A stretch of DNA of 64,000 bases from Microbacterium sp. (GTDB lineage: Bacteria; Actinomycetota; Actinomycetes; Actinomycetales; Microbacteriaceae): assembly GCA_031277945.1 (NCBI GenBank), contig JAITLK010000002.1:248001-312000 (forward strand). The letters run 5' to 3'. Shown in pieces: positions 35,318-44,634 of this stretch. The notes under the pieces are model-generated. The model was not told the DNA's origin. It saw only the letters and a list, made by a program, of their open reading frames with translations, and did no database searches. The translations under genes and the position numbers were made by a program. Numbering within the stretch: position 1 is the stretch's first letter; every line of letters starts with the position of its first letter.

Positions 35318-37009
35318 TTACTTGTGGTCTTCGCCAGCGCCGATCGCGGCGTGCTCGTCGCCGTGCGAGCCTTCGACACCGTGGGCTGCGTGAGCCTCAG
35401 CGGCCTCGATCTCGGACTGCGTGACCGGAGCAAGCCGATCCTCGAAGAACCAACGGGACAGCGACGCGCGGAGGTTCTGCGTCCACGGGATGCGACCCTG
35501 AGCGTTCGGGCGAACCACGAGAGGAGCGTAGGTCTCGTAGTCCACGAGCTTGACGCGCTCGTAGGCGTCGACCGGCTTGTGCACCTCGATGAACTCGCCA
35601 CCGGGGAGGCGCACGATGCGACCCGACTCGTAACCGTGCAGCGCGATCTCACGATCCTTCTTCTGCAGCGCGATCGCGATGCGCTTCGTGATGAAGTACG
35701 CCAGGATCGGGCCCAGGATCAGCGAGGCCTGCAGGAAGTGGATCACACCCTCCATGGTGAGGTGGAAGTGCGTCGCGATGAGGTCGGACGAGGCCGCCGC
35801 CCACATGACCGCGTAGAACGTGACACCGGCTGCACCGATGGCGGTACGGGTGGGTGCGTGACGCGGACGCTGAGCGATGTGGTGCTCACGCTTGTCACCC
35901 GTGACCCACGCCTCGATGAACGGGTACAGCGCGACCAGCACGATGAATCCGCCGAGGACGACGAGGGGGATGAGGATGTACCACGTCAGCGAGTAGTTGC
36001 CGATGACCGTCTCAAGATGCGGCGGGATGAGGCGCAGCATGCCGTCGGCGAAACCGATGTACCAGTCAGGCTGGGTACCGGCGGAGACGGGGGACGGGTC
36101 GTAGGGACCGTAGTTCCAGATCGGGTTGATCTGGAAGAGCGATGCCACCAGCACGATCACGCCGAAGACGATGAAGAAGAAGCCACCCATCTTCGACATG
36201 TAAACCGGCATCATCGGGAAGCCGACGACGTTGCTGTTCGTGCGGCCGGGGCCGGCGAACTGGGTGTGCTTGTTGATGATCATCAGCACGAGGTGCAGAC
36301 CCACCATCGCGATGACGAGCATCGGCAGCAGGAGGATGTGCAGCGTGTACAGGCGTCCGACGATCTGGTCGCCGGGGAACTCTCCACCGAAGAGGAGGAA
36401 CGACGTCCACGTGCCGATCAGCGGGATGCCCTTGACCATGCCGTCGATGATGCGCAGACCGTTGCCGGAGAGCAGATCGTCAGGCAGCGAGTAGCCCGTG
36501 AAGCCCTCGGCCATGGCCAGGATGAACAGCACGAAGCCGATCACCCAGTTCAGCTCGCGCGGCTTGCGGAAAGCGCCGGTGAAGAACACGCGAAGCATGT
36601 GCACACCGATACCGGCCACGAAGACGAGAGCGGCCCAGTGGTGGATCTGGCGAACCAGCAGGCCACCGCGGATGTCGAAGGACAGACGCAGGGTGGAGTC
36701 CATGGCCGCGGACATCTCGACGCCGTTCATCGGGAGGTAAGCGCCCGAGTAGTGCGTCTCGACCATCGAGGCCTGGAAGAAGAACGTGAGGAAGGTTCCG
36801 GACAGGAACACGACCACGAAGCTCCACAGCGCGATCTCACCCAGCATGAACGACCAGTGGTCGGGGAAGATCTTGCGGCCGAGCTCCTTGACGAAGCCGG
36901 ACAGGCTGGTGCGCTCGTCGAGGTAGTTCGCGACACCGCCGACGAACTTACCCCCGAGAGGCTTGTTGGCGTTGGCCTTCTGCTCGAAAGGCTCGCTTGC
37001 GGTGCTCAA
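35318..37009 (-). CDS. qcrB: Cytochrome bc1 complex cytochrome b subunit
   Basis: A 563-residue membrane subunit of the actinobacterial cytochrome bcc complex, which oxidises menaquinol. Haem-ligand regions are RQIHHWAALVFVAG and the later TLHILLLPMLVIAMVGLHLVLM. The quinol-site PPHLE-type stretch appears as LIPPHLETVIG, and NPIWNYGPYDPSPVSAGTQPDWYIGF is characteristic of Actinobacteria. The C-terminal hydrophilic extension (about 420-563) is usual in this phylum. Translation begins at TTG 37009, overlapping the qcrA stop (TTGA). Confidence 0.96.
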   Translation of the reverse strand: MSTASEPFEQKANANKPLGGKFVGGVANYLDERTSLSGFVKELGRKIFPDHWSFMLGEIALWSFVVVFLSGTFLTFFFQASMVETHYSGAYLPMNGVEMSAAMDSTLRLSFDIRGGLLVRQIHHWAALVFVAGIGVHMLRVFFTGAFRKPRELNWVIGFVLFILAMAEGFTGYSLPDDLLSGNGLRIIDGMVKGIPLIGTWTSFLLFGGEFPGDQIVGRLYTLHILLLPMLVIAMVGLHLVLMIINKHTQFAGPGRTNSNVVGFPMMPVYMSKMGGFFFIVFGVIVLVASLFQINPIWNYGPYDPSPVSAGTQPDWYIGFADGMLRLIPPHLETVIGNYSLTWYILIPLVVLGGFIVLVALYPFIEAWVTGDKREHHIAQRPRHAPTRTAIGAAGVTFYAVMWAAASSDLIATHFHLTMEGVIHFLQASLILGPILAYFITKRIAIALQKKDREIALHGYESGRIVRLPGGEFIEVHKPVDAYERVKLVDYETYAPLVVRPNAQGRIPWTQNLRASLSRWFFEDRLAPVTQSEIEAAEAHAAHGVEGSHGDEHAAIGAGEDHK

Positions 37010-38076
37010 TGACGCTCCCAGAAGCTCGGGCCGACGGGCTCCGTGAAGTCGCTGCGTGCGATCAGGTATCCCTCGTCGTCAACGGTGATGGGCAGCTGCG
37101 GCAGCGGACGGGCCGCCGGGCCGAAGATGACCTTGGCGTGCTCGGTGATGTCGAACTGCGACTGGTGGCACGGGCACAGCAGGTGGTGCGTCTGCTGCTC
37201 GTAGAGCGCAACGGGGCAGCCGACGTGGGTGCAGACCTTGGAGTAGGCCACGATTCCCTTGTACGACCAGTCCTTGCGCTCTTCGGTCTCGATGAGCTGC
37301 TCCGGGTGCAGGCGGACCAGCAGGACGATGGCCTTGGCCTTCTCCTCCAGGTATCCGTCGTGGTGGGAGACGCTCGCGAGCGATTCCGGGATGACGTGCA
37401 CTGCCGAGCCCAGCGTGAGGTCGGCCGCGCGGATGCGGATGCCCTCAGGGTCACTGGCGAGGTACTCGCCTTCCTTCCACATCGTGTGCTGCAGCAGCTT
37501 CACCGGATCGCCCTTGATGGGGTCTTCCTCGCTGGAGTGCGGAGCCAGTCCGCGGAACAGCGTGATGCCGGGGATGATGGAGGCCGCGACCGCTGCGATG
37601 AGCGAGTTGCGGATCATCGTGCGACGGCCGAAGCCGCTCTCCTCGTTGGCAGCTGCGAACACCTGGACAGCAGCCTCGCGGGTGCTCTCCTGACCACGCG
37701 TGCTGTGCCGCTCCTCGATGAACTCGCGGTCCGACATGAGCGCCTTCGACCAGTGGATGGCGCCGATGCCGATCGCCAGCAGCGCGAGAGCGATGCCGAG
37801 ACCGATGTAGAGGTTGTTGTGGCGCACATCAATGAGGCGCCCGCTCTCGATCGGGAACAGCATGTAGGCGGCAACCGCCCAGATGCTGCCGGCGAGAGAA
37901 AGGTAGAACAGGGTGTAGACCGTGCGCTCCGCGGCCTTCTCGGCCTTCGGGTCCTTGTCCGTCATCCGCTCCCGGTGCGGGGGGAGTCCGGGGTTGCGGG
38001 CAGGGTCAGAGACCTCGACGGCGAGACCCGCTGAGGGCTGGTGCTCCAGCGCCTTCGAGTCGTCCTCGTGTGCCAT
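37006..38076 (-). CDS. qcrA: Cytochrome bc1 complex Rieske iron-sulfur subunit
   Basis: A 356-residue Rieske protein with three predicted membrane helices (about 52-74, 88-107, 155-175), the actinobacterial form. The [2Fe-2S] ligands are in CTHVGC (282-287) and CPCHQS (301-306). It passes electrons from menaquinol to the dihaem cytochrome QcrC. ATG 38076; the stop overlaps the qcrB TTG start. Confidence 0.97.
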   Translation of the reverse strand: MAHEDDSKALEHQPSAGLAVEVSDPARNPGLPPHRERMTDKDPKAEKAAERTVYTLFYLSLAGSIWAVAAYMLFPIESGRLIDVRHNNLYIGLGIALALLAIGIGAIHWSKALMSDREFIEERHSTRGQESTREAAVQVFAAANEESGFGRRTMIRNSLIAAVAASIIPGITLFRGLAPHSSEEDPIKGDPVKLLQHTMWKEGEYLASDPEGIRIRAADLTLGSAVHVIPESLASVSHHDGYLEEKAKAIVLLVRLHPEQLIETEERKDWSYKGIVAYSKVCTHVGCPVALYEQQTHHLLCPCHQSQFDITEHAKVIFGPAARPLPQLPITVDDEGYLIARSDFTEPVGPSFWERH

Positions 38077-38112
38077 TGTGCTCCTCGTACGTGACTTCTT
38101 CTGCGGACCGGG

Positions 38113-38913
38113 TCAGTTGGACTTCGCCGTGATCCACACGGTGATGGCGACGAGCGCGCCGATACCGAAGATCCAGATGAACAGACCCTCGGAGACGGGG
38201 CCGAGCGAACCGAGCGTCGCGCCTCCCGGGGAGACCTCCTGCTGCGTGTAGAGCAGCGAGGAGATGATGTCGCGCTTGTCCTCATCCGTCAGCGTCATGT
38301 TGTTGAACACCGGCATGTTCTGCGGGCCGGTCACCATGGCGGCGTAGATGTGAAGGGCGCTGGTGGACGTCAGCGGCGGGGCGAACTTGCCCTCGGTGAG
38401 CGCACCACCTGCGGCGGCGACGTTGTGGCACATGGCGCAGTTGATGCGGAACAGCTCCGCACCCCGTGCGACATCGCCTTCGCCGTCAAGAACGTGATCG
38501 GCCGGGTAGGTTGCACCCGGAGCGACGGACTGCACCCAGGCAGCCATCGCCTTGATCTGGTCCTCGGTGAACTGGACGGGCTTCTGCGGCGCCTGCGGTC
38601 CCTGGAACTGCAGGGGCATACGACCGGTGGACACCTGGAACTCGACCGACAGCTCGCCGACGCCGACCAGCGACGGGCCGCTTTCGCTGCCTTCGAGGTT
38701 CATGCCGTGGCAGGTGGCGCAGTTGGCCTGGAACAGCTTCTGGCCGTCCTCGATGGTCAGCGTGCTCGCTGCGCTGGTGTCGGTCGTCGCGGCGACGGCC
38801 GCGGATGCTCCGGCGTAGACGCCACCCGTGACGATGAGGCCCAGGCCGATCATCGCCACTGCGGCGAGGCGGGAACGACGACCCTTCGCGCGAGTCTTCT
38901 TCTCTCGTGCCAT
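38113..38913 (-). CDS. qcrC: Cytochrome bc1 complex dihaem cytochrome c subunit
   Basis: A 266-residue membrane-anchored cytochrome c with two haem motifs, CATCH (65-69) and CAMCH (159-163). An N-terminal signal/anchor (about 16-42) and a C-terminal helix (GLFIWIFGIGALVAITVWI) flank the haem domains. It links the Rieske protein directly to cytochrome aa3, replacing soluble cytochrome c. The start at ATG 38913 follows AGCTGATACCGAC; codons further upstream in frame lie in ctaE. Confidence 0.96.
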   Translation of the reverse strand: MAREKKTRAKGRRSRLAAVAMIGLGLIVTGGVYAGASAAVAATTDTSAASTLTIEDGQKLFQANCATCHGMNLEGSESGPSLVGVGELSVEFQVSTGRMPLQFQGPQAPQKPVQFTEDQIKAMAAWVQSVAPGATYPADHVLDGEGDVARGAELFRINCAMCHNVAAAGGALTEGKFAPPLTSTSALHIYAAMVTGPQNMPVFNNMTLTDEDKRDIISSLLYTQQEVSPGGATLGSLGPVSEGLFIWIFGIGALVAITVWITAKSN

Positions 38914-38933
38914 GTCGGTATCAGCTCCGGTTC

Positions 38934-39563
38934 TTACTTGAGGAAGTAGATGACGATGAAGAGTGCGATCCACACGACATCGACGAAGTGCCAGTAGTAG
39001 GAGACGACGATCGCGGTGGTCGCCTCCTTGTGGCGGAAGTTCTTCACGGCGTACGCGCGTCCGATGACGAGGAGGAACGCGATCAGGCCACCCGTGACGT
39101 GGAGGGCGTGGAAGCCGGTGGTGAGGTAGAAGGCGGACGCGTAGGAGTCGGCCTGGATCGGCATGCCCTCGGCGACGAGGGTCGCGTACTCCCACACCTG
39201 ACCGGTGACGAAGATGGCACCGAGAACAAAGGTGAGCCAGAACCACTCGACCATTCCCCAACCCAGGATGCCGCGCTTCTTGGTGGAGTACGGCTGCATG
39301 CGCTCGGCGGCGAACACGCCCATCTGGCAGGTGACCGAGGAGAGCACCAGGATGGCGGTGTTCACGAACGCGTAGGGCACGTTCAGCATCTCGGTGCGGC
39401 TACCCCACAGATCGCCCGAGGTGCTCCTCAGGGTGAAGTAGATCGCGAAAAGGCCTGCGAAGAACATGACCTCCGAACCGAGCCACACGATGGTGCCAAC
39501 GGAGACGGGGTCGGGTCGCTTGATGGTTCGCGCCACGGGGGCATGCGTCACTGTGCTCGTCAC
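38934..39563 (-). CDS. ctaE: Cytochrome c oxidase subunit III
   Basis: A 209-residue, five-helix subunit of cytochrome aa3. Typical regions are [28 protein letters not shown], the [16 protein letters not shown] [16 protein letters not shown], and [22 protein letters not shown] at the end. GTG 39563 ([11 protein letters not shown]) is the start: AGGA precedes it and AATAAT lies seven bases upstream, so the message may be short-leadered or leaderless. It is the first gene of ctaE-qcrC-qcrA-qcrB, divergent from trpD as in mycobacteria. Confidence 0.95.
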   Translation of the reverse strand: MTSTVTHAPVARTIKRPDPVSVGTIVWLGSEVMFFAGLFAIYFTLRSTSGDLWGSRTEMLNVPYAFVNTAILVLSSVTCQMGVFAAERMQPYSTKKRGILGWGMVEWFWLTFVLGAIFVTGQVWEYATLVAEGMPIQADSYASAFYLTTGFHALHVTGGLIAFLLVIGRAYAVKNFRHKEATTAIVVSYYWHFVDVVWIALFIVIYFLK

Positions 39564-39747
39564 AAGTCCTATTATTGCTGATTTTCTGTCAGGGTTTTCG
39601 CAGTTGACGGCTTTCGGGCACCGGGCGGACACTCAGGCGGGCGTGCGCGGACCCTGGGAACCAGCAGTGCGTCAGGGACGGACCAGCCGAACGCCCGCGT
39701 GGAACCCGTCCAAGATGCCGACGCACTGTCGGCGTGTCGCTCGCTTA

Positions 39748-39753
39748 TAGGAT
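39748..39753 (+). promoter_or_regulatory. -10 element of trpD (leaderless)
   Basis: TAGGAT ends exactly six bases before ATG 39760. Confidence 0.6.
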
Positions 39754-39759
39754 CGGGAC

Positions 39760-40824
39760 ATGACCGAAACGCTCACCTGGCCCGACCTGCTGACCGCTCT
39801 TCTGGAGCGTCGTGACCTCAGCGTCTGGGAGTCGACGTGGGCCATGCGTCAGGTGATGGCGGGCGAGGTGAGCGATGCTCAGCTGGCCGGTTTCCTCATC
39901 GCGCTGCGCGCGAAGGGGGAGACCGTCGACGAGATCGTGGGCTTCCGTGACGCCATCCTCGAGGCTGCGCTGCCGCTGCCCGTTCCGGTGAATGTTCTCG
40001 ACATCGTGGGCACCGGCGGAGACCGGCACAGCACGGTGAACGTGTCGACGATGGCGTCGATCGTGTGCGCCGCTGCGGGGGTGCCGGTGGTGAAGCACGG
40101 CAACAAGGCCGCGAGCTCGTCCTCGGGCGCCTCGGACGTGGTCACGGCGCTGGGCGTGGATCTCTCACTCTCTCCCGACGGCGTCGCCGAGGTGCTCGCT
40201 CGCACCGGGCTCACGTTCGCTTGGGCCGCGGCGTTTCACCCCGGGTTCCGTCATGCGGGTGCAACGCGGAGTCAGCTCGGCGTGCCGACCGTCTTCAACA
40301 TCCTCGGGCCGCTCTGCAACCCGGCGCGGGCCGAGGCGAACGCCGTCGGTGTCGCACAGCTCGATCGCGTACCGCTGATCACCGGTGTGTTCCGTACTCG
40401 GGGAGCCACCGCTCTCGTGTTCCGGGGCGATGACGGTCTCGATGAGATGACGACGACCGGGCACAGCCGGGTCTGGGAGGTCACTCGCGGTGACATCCAC
40501 GAGCACGACATCGACCCTCGCGATCTGGGTATCCCCTTCGCACAGCTGTCGGACTTGCGCGGAGGAGACCCGCAGCACAACGCGGGCGTGGTGCGCTCGG
40601 TGCTCGCCGGCACCACCGGTCCGGTCCGTGACATCGTCGTGCTCAACGCCGCGGCAGGCATGGTGGCCCACCGCCTGTCCCACGACGCGTCCCAGGTGCA
40701 GCGTCCGATGGTCGAGCGACTGGCGGAGGCGGCGGATGATGCGCGAGCCGCGATCGACAGCGGGGCGGCCGACACGCAACTCACCTCCTGGATCGATGTG
40801 ACGCGGGAGCTCGCCACCGCCTGA
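39760..40824 (+). CDS. trpD: Anthranilate phosphoribosyltransferase
   Basis: Transfers phosphoribose from PRPP to anthranilate in tryptophan synthesis. A 354-residue enzyme with the PRPP motif VGTGGD (83-88), KHGNKAASSSSGASD (metal and PRPP binding) and FNILGPLCNPA. It stands apart from other trp genes and next to ctaE, the usual actinobacterial position. The start codon is at the predicted transcript start. Confidence 0.96.
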   Translation: MTETLTWPDLLTALLERRDLSVWESTWAMRQVMAGEVSDAQLAGFLIALRAKGETVDEIVGFRDAILEAALPLPVPVNVLDIVGTGGDRHSTVNVSTMASIVCAAAGVPVVKHGNKAASSSSGASDVVTALGVDLSLSPDGVAEVLARTGLTFAWAAAFHPGFRHAGATRSQLGVPTVFNILGPLCNPARAEANAVGVAQLDRVPLITGVFRTRGATALVFRGDDGLDEMTTTGHSRVWEVTRGDIHEHDIDPRDLGIPFAQLSDLRGGDPQHNAGVVRSVLAGTTGPVRDIVVLNAAAGMVAHRLSHDASQVQRPMVERLAEAADDARAAIDSGAADTQLTSWIDVTRELATA

Positions 40825-40844
40825 GCGGCGCCGGGGAGGAGGCC

Positions 40845-41831
40845 ATGGAACCCGTCGACGCGCTGATCGAGATCGCGACCCTCCTGGAGCGGGAGCGTGC
40901 GTCCAAGTACCGTTCGAAGGCGTTCCGTTCGGCAGCGAAGGCGATCGACGCCATCGCAGTGGAAGAGCTGGGCGACCGGCTGCGCACCGGCCATATTCCG
41001 GGCGTGGGGGATACGAGCCGCACGGTCATCCTCCAGGTCCTCGAGGGGCGTGTGCCCGACTACCTCGCCGAGCTTCGTGCACGATACGCCGTGACGGAAA
41101 GCACGCTGCGTCCGCACCTGCGCGGCGATCTGCATGCTCACACCGACTGGTCGGACGGCACGGCGGGGATCGAGGCGATGATCGGAGCCGCCGTCGCCCT
41201 GGGGCACGAGTATCAGGCGATCACCGATCACTCGCCCCGGCTGCGCGTGGCGCGCGGGCTCACGGCGGAACGCCTGGCGGCTCAGCTCGAGGAGATCGAC
41301 CGGATCTCGGCACCCATCCGCATTCTTCGCGGGATCGAGGTCGACATCCTGGAAGATGGCACGCTGGACCAGACGGATGACATGCTCTCGCGCCTCGACG
41401 TGGTCGTGGGATCGGTGCATTCCCGGCTGCGAAGCTCGCGCGAAGAGATGACGAGGCGCATGGTGCGTGCGGTCAGCTCGGGGCGGATGCACGTCCTCGG
41501 GCACGTCACGGGCCGTCTCGTCACCGGCGAGCGGGGGACGCGTCCGCCCTCCGAGCTGGACGCTCGCGCGGTGTTCGCAGCGTGCGCCGAGCACGGCGTC
41601 GCTGTGGAGATCAATTCACGTCCGGAGCGCGCCGATCCGCCAGACGATCTCATCGCCATCGCCCTGGAGGAAGGGTGTCTCTTCGCCATCGATTCCGATG
41701 CGCATGCTCCGGGGCAGCTCTCGCTGCTCGATCATGGAGCGGCGCGCGCCGAGGCCTGCGCCGTGCCCGCTGCGCGCATCGTCACGACGTGGCCGATCGC
41801 TCGTCTGGAGGCGTGGCTGGCACGGACGTGA
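40845..41831 (+). CDS. PHP-domain phosphoesterase with PolX-like N-terminal domain
   Basis: A 328-residue protein. Residues 1-80 resemble the 8-kDa/HhH domain of family X DNA polymerases (RASKYRSKAFRSAAKAID, GHIPGVGDTS). Residues about 93-328 form a PHP domain with metal-ligand motifs GDLHAHTDWSDG, TDHSPRL, GIEVDIL, SVHS, LGHVTGRL, EINSRPERADPP and DSDAHAP. The nucleotidyltransferase palm that lies between these parts in bacterial PolX is absent. It probably hydrolyses a phosphoester in DNA repair or nucleotide metabolism. It starts 20 bp after trpD with a GGAGG site. Confidence 0.85.
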   Translation: MEPVDALIEIATLLERERASKYRSKAFRSAAKAIDAIAVEELGDRLRTGHIPGVGDTSRTVILQVLEGRVPDYLAELRARYAVTESTLRPHLRGDLHAHTDWSDGTAGIEAMIGAAVALGHEYQAITDHSPRLRVARGLTAERLAAQLEEIDRISAPIRILRGIEVDILEDGTLDQTDDMLSRLDVVVGSVHSRLRSSREEMTRRMVRAVSSGRMHVLGHVTGRLVTGERGTRPPSELDARAVFAACAEHGVAVEINSRPERADPPDDLIAIALEEGCLFAIDSDAHAPGQLSLLDHGAARAEACAVPAARIVTTWPIARLEAWLART

Positions 41832-41849
41832 GCCGCAGCGCCCCCCGCC

Positions 41850-41855
41850 TAGACT
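41850..41855 (+). promoter_or_regulatory. -10 element of the MFS gene (leaderless)
   Basis: TAGACT ends exactly six bases before ATG 41862. Confidence 0.6.
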
Positions 41856-41861
41856 GAAGTG

Positions 41862-43094
41862 ATGTCCTCTTCAGCCGTGCGCCGATCACTTCCCTGGCTC
41901 GCACTGGCGGGGGTGATGGTGGCGGCTCTCTCGATGCGGTCGCCCATCGTGGCACCGACTCCGGTGATGTCTCGCATCACGGCGGACTTCGGCATCGATA
42001 CCGCGACAGCGGGTCTGCTGACCACGGCGCCGGTACTGATGTTCGCGCTGATGACCCCGGTGGCGGCGCTGGTGATCCGCCGACGCGGTGCTGAGTTCGC
42101 TCTGATGACAACCCTCATCGGTGTGCTGGTGGGTACCTTCGTGCGAGGTCTGCCGGGATTCGGGTGGATGCTGGTCGGAATGATCATCATCGGCGGGTCG
42201 ATCACGATCGGCAACGTGGTCGCGCCTGTGATCATCCGTCGTGAGGCGCCGCCCGCGCGGGTGGCGACCATGACCGCCGCCTACACCGCGATGCTCAACG
42301 TCGGCTCCCTCATCACGTCGCTGGCGACAGCGCCGCTGGCGTCGGTGATCGGATGGCAGTGGGCACTGGTGGCGTGGAGCGGTCTGACGGTCGCCGGGAT
42401 CCTTCTGTGGTCCACACATATGGTGCGTCGTCGTGCGGCCGCACCCCTCCCGGTCGACACCCTTCCCGAGCGGGATGCGGTGGCGACGATCACGGGACCC
42501 ACTCCCGTCGTGGGCGCGGGATCCCAGCGGAAGGTGCTGCGACCCATCACTGTGCTGCTGATGCTCGCATTCGGGTGCCAATCGGCGGCCTACTATGCAC
42601 TCACCACCTGGCTGCCCACCATCGGCGCTGATCGCCTGGGACTGGACGCGAACGCCGCAGGCGCGATGTCCTCGGTGTTCCAGGGCGTGGCGATCCTCGG
42701 TGCCTTCCTCGTGCCGGTGCTGGCCCGGTACACGCCTCCGCTGGTGCCGGTGATCGTGGTCGGTGCGACGTGGGTCACGACGACGCTCGGTCTCGCGGTG
42801 GCACCCGATCTGATGCTGCTGTGGATGTGCGTCGGTGCAGTTGCGCAGGCAGGCGGCTTCGTGGCGATCTTCGCGATGATGGTCCAGATCTCCCGATCGG
42901 ATGCCGAGGCCGCCGGGATGAGTGCACTCGTGCAGGGTGTCGGCTATGTCATCAGCTCGCTCGGTGCGCCGGTGACGGGGCTGCTCCACGACCTCTCCGG
43001 AGGGTGGACGCTGCCGCTGTGGACGCTCGTCGGCGTGACGGTGGCCTATGCGTGCATGCTCGTCGGAGCAGCGCTCACCGCACGGCGCGGCTGA
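41862..43094 (+). CDS. MFS transporter, CynX/NimT-like
   Basis: A 410-residue, about 12-helix major facilitator protein. The N-terminus LAGVMVAALSMRSPIVAPTPVMSRITADFGIDTATAGLLTTAPVLMFAL matches the CynX/NimT (cyanate/2-nitroimidazole) branch, as does GCQSAAYYALTTWLPT in the second half. The substrate cannot be told from sequence. ATG 41862 is preferred over GTG 41859, because the promoter places +1 on the A. It ends back to back with the convergent exonuclease gene; their stop codons form TGATCA. Confidence 0.88.
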   Translation: MSSSAVRRSLPWLALAGVMVAALSMRSPIVAPTPVMSRITADFGIDTATAGLLTTAPVLMFALMTPVAALVIRRRGAEFALMTTLIGVLVGTFVRGLPGFGWMLVGMIIIGGSITIGNVVAPVIIRREAPPARVATMTAAYTAMLNVGSLITSLATAPLASVIGWQWALVAWSGLTVAGILLWSTHMVRRRAAAPLPVDTLPERDAVATITGPTPVVGAGSQRKVLRPITVLLMLAFGCQSAAYYALTTWLPTIGADRLGLDANAAGAMSSVFQGVAILGAFLVPVLARYTPPLVPVIVVGATWVTTTLGLAVAPDLMLLWMCVGAVAQAGGFVAIFAMMVQISRSDAEAAGMSALVQGVGYVISSLGAPVTGLLHDLSGGWTLPLWTLVGVTVAYACMLVGAALTARRG

Positions 43095-44012
43095 TCACGC
43101 ACTGATCGCCGCGAGGTAGCGATCCAGTGCGGACGCGTAGCCGTGTTGCTCGGCGAGCTCGCGCGCTGCTGCTGCGCGATCTTCGTTGAGCGGAGTGACG
43201 AGTCCCGGGACGACGTCGATGTCCACGGCGCGCGCGACGGCCACGACCGCGGGTGCGACTTCGAGATAGACGGCGGCCGACAGGATCTTGTTCTGCACTC
43301 CGGCGCTCATCCCGGTCCCGCTCTCCGCCGCTGTCAGGATCCCCGCCAGCGTGCCGTGCTGCTGGAGCAGCGTGGCGGCCGTCTTCTCGCCGACTCCGGC
43401 GACGCCAGGGAGACCGTCGGAAGCATCGCCGCGCATCGTGGCGAAGTCGGCGTACTGGTCGGGGCGGATGCCGTACTTCGTGATGATGCTGTCGTCGGTG
43501 ACGACCTCGAGGTTGCTCATGCCGCGCGCCGTGTAGATGACGCGGACGCCGCGGGAATCGTCCACGAGCTGGAACAGGTCGCGGTCGCCCGTGACGATGT
43601 CGACGGCGCCGGCGGAGCGCGTGGCGAGTGTGCCGATGATGTCGTCGGCCTCATAGCCGTCGGCGCCGACGATCGGAATGCCCAGGGACTCGAGCATCAT
43701 GCGAATGGCCGGGATCTGGGCGGTGAGGTCATCCGGCGTCTCCTCGACGTCCGGCTCATCATCGCGCTCGGCGACGACGCGATGCGCCTTGTACGTGGGG
43801 ATGAGGTCGACACGCCACTGTGGACGCCAGTCGTTGTCCCAGCACGCGACGATGTCATCGGGCCGGTAGGTGCTCACCAGCTTCGTGATGATGTCAACCA
43901 AGCCGCGGACCGCGTTGGCGGGACGCCCGTCCGGAGTGCGCACGGTGTCGGGAACACCGTAGAAGGCACGGAAGTAGAGCGAGGCGGTATCGAGGAGCAT
44001 CGTGCGGGTCAC
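43095..44012 (-). CDS. 5'-3' exonuclease (FEN/PIN domain)
   Basis: A 305-residue stand-alone exonuclease homologous to the 5' nuclease domain of DNA polymerase I. Acidic metal-site regions are MLLDTASLYFRAF, VGADGYEADDIIGTLA and DIVTGDRDLFQLVDD. The helix-hairpin-helix DNA-binding region is DGLPGVAGVGEKTAATLL. It should remove RNA primers or flaps. Starts considered were GTG 44012 and ATG 44000; GTG 44012 has CAAGAT six bases upstream, the spacing used by its neighbours. Confidence 0.9.
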   Translation of the reverse strand: MTRTMLLDTASLYFRAFYGVPDTVRTPDGRPANAVRGLVDIITKLVSTYRPDDIVACWDNDWRPQWRVDLIPTYKAHRVVAERDDEPDVEETPDDLTAQIPAIRMMLESLGIPIVGADGYEADDIIGTLATRSAGAVDIVTGDRDLFQLVDDSRGVRVIYTARGMSNLEVVTDDSIITKYGIRPDQYADFATMRGDASDGLPGVAGVGEKTAATLLQQHGTLAGILTAAESGTGMSAGVQNKILSAAVYLEVAPAVVAVARAVDIDVVPGLVTPLNEDRAAAARELAEQHGYASALDRYLAAISA

Positions 44013-44070
44013 CAGGCCATCTTGCCCTGTCGGCTCCCGGGTTGCACGAACGCGCGGCGGGGGACCGCGG

Positions 44071-44076
44071 TACGGT
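44071..44076 (+). promoter_or_regulatory. -10 element of the DksA-like gene (leaderless)
   Basis: TACGGT ends exactly six bases before ATG 44083. Confidence 0.55.
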
Positions 44077-44082
44077 ACCCCC

Positions 44083-44454
44083 ATGGTGCATCAGCCGAGT
44101 GATCTGGTTCGCGCTGGAGAAGTCCTGGCCGAGCGGCGGGCCGCTGCGCAGGCCCGGGCCGCGACCGCGGCAGAGGCGCTGGCTCACCTCGGCGGCCTGC
44201 GGGACAGCGCTGGCGGGGATGACGAGCACGACCCGGAGGGTGTGCCGCTGTCCGAGGAGTGGGGGCGGCTGATCGCCCAGCGTGATGCGGCCGAGCACGA
44301 ACTGCGCGACATCGCTGCCGCAGAAGCACGTCGTGCCGACGGAGGCTACGGCATCTGCGTCGACTGCGGCGGGCTCATCCCGCAGGCTCGTCTGGACGTT
44401 CTGCCGTTCGCGCTGCGGTGCGTTCCCTGCGCGGAGAAGTCGGGTTCGCGATGA
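44083..44454 (+). CDS. TraR/DksA-type zinc-finger protein
   Basis: A 123-residue protein with a coiled-coil N-terminus (about 10-85) and a C4 zinc finger CVDCGGLIPQARLDVLPFALRCVPC (about 95-119). This is the DksA/TraR fold that reaches into the RNA polymerase secondary channel. The coiled-coil tip lacks the clear DxxDxA signature of E. coli DksA, so a ppGpp-linked role is uncertain. Divergent from the exonuclease gene, upstream of rpsA. Confidence 0.85.
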   Translation: MVHQPSDLVRAGEVLAERRAAAQARAATAAEALAHLGGLRDSAGGDDEHDPEGVPLSEEWGRLIAQRDAAEHELRDIAAAEARRADGGYGICVDCGGLIPQARLDVLPFALRCVPCAEKSGSR

Positions 44455-44634
44455 GCGGTCCGCGGCGCGCGCGAGCCACCTCGTTCTGATAGTGTTGACT
44501 GTCACGGACTTGTGGCGGTTTCGCCGCGCCGTGATCAGCAACACAATCATCCAATCGCCTCGCGGCTGAGACGTGCTCGCACGTCGTCGACGTCGTGCGG
44601 CCCGAGAAACATCCACACAAGGACAACCCACTAC

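Noticed and set aside
39564..39759. Trp attenuator or T-box upstream of trpD
   Set aside because: The predicted trpD transcript starts on its ATG, leaving no leader, and no run of Trp codons or T-box core is visible.
43092..43097. TGATCA palindrome at the gene junction as a regulatory site
   Set aside because: It is simply two convergent stop codons placed back to back.
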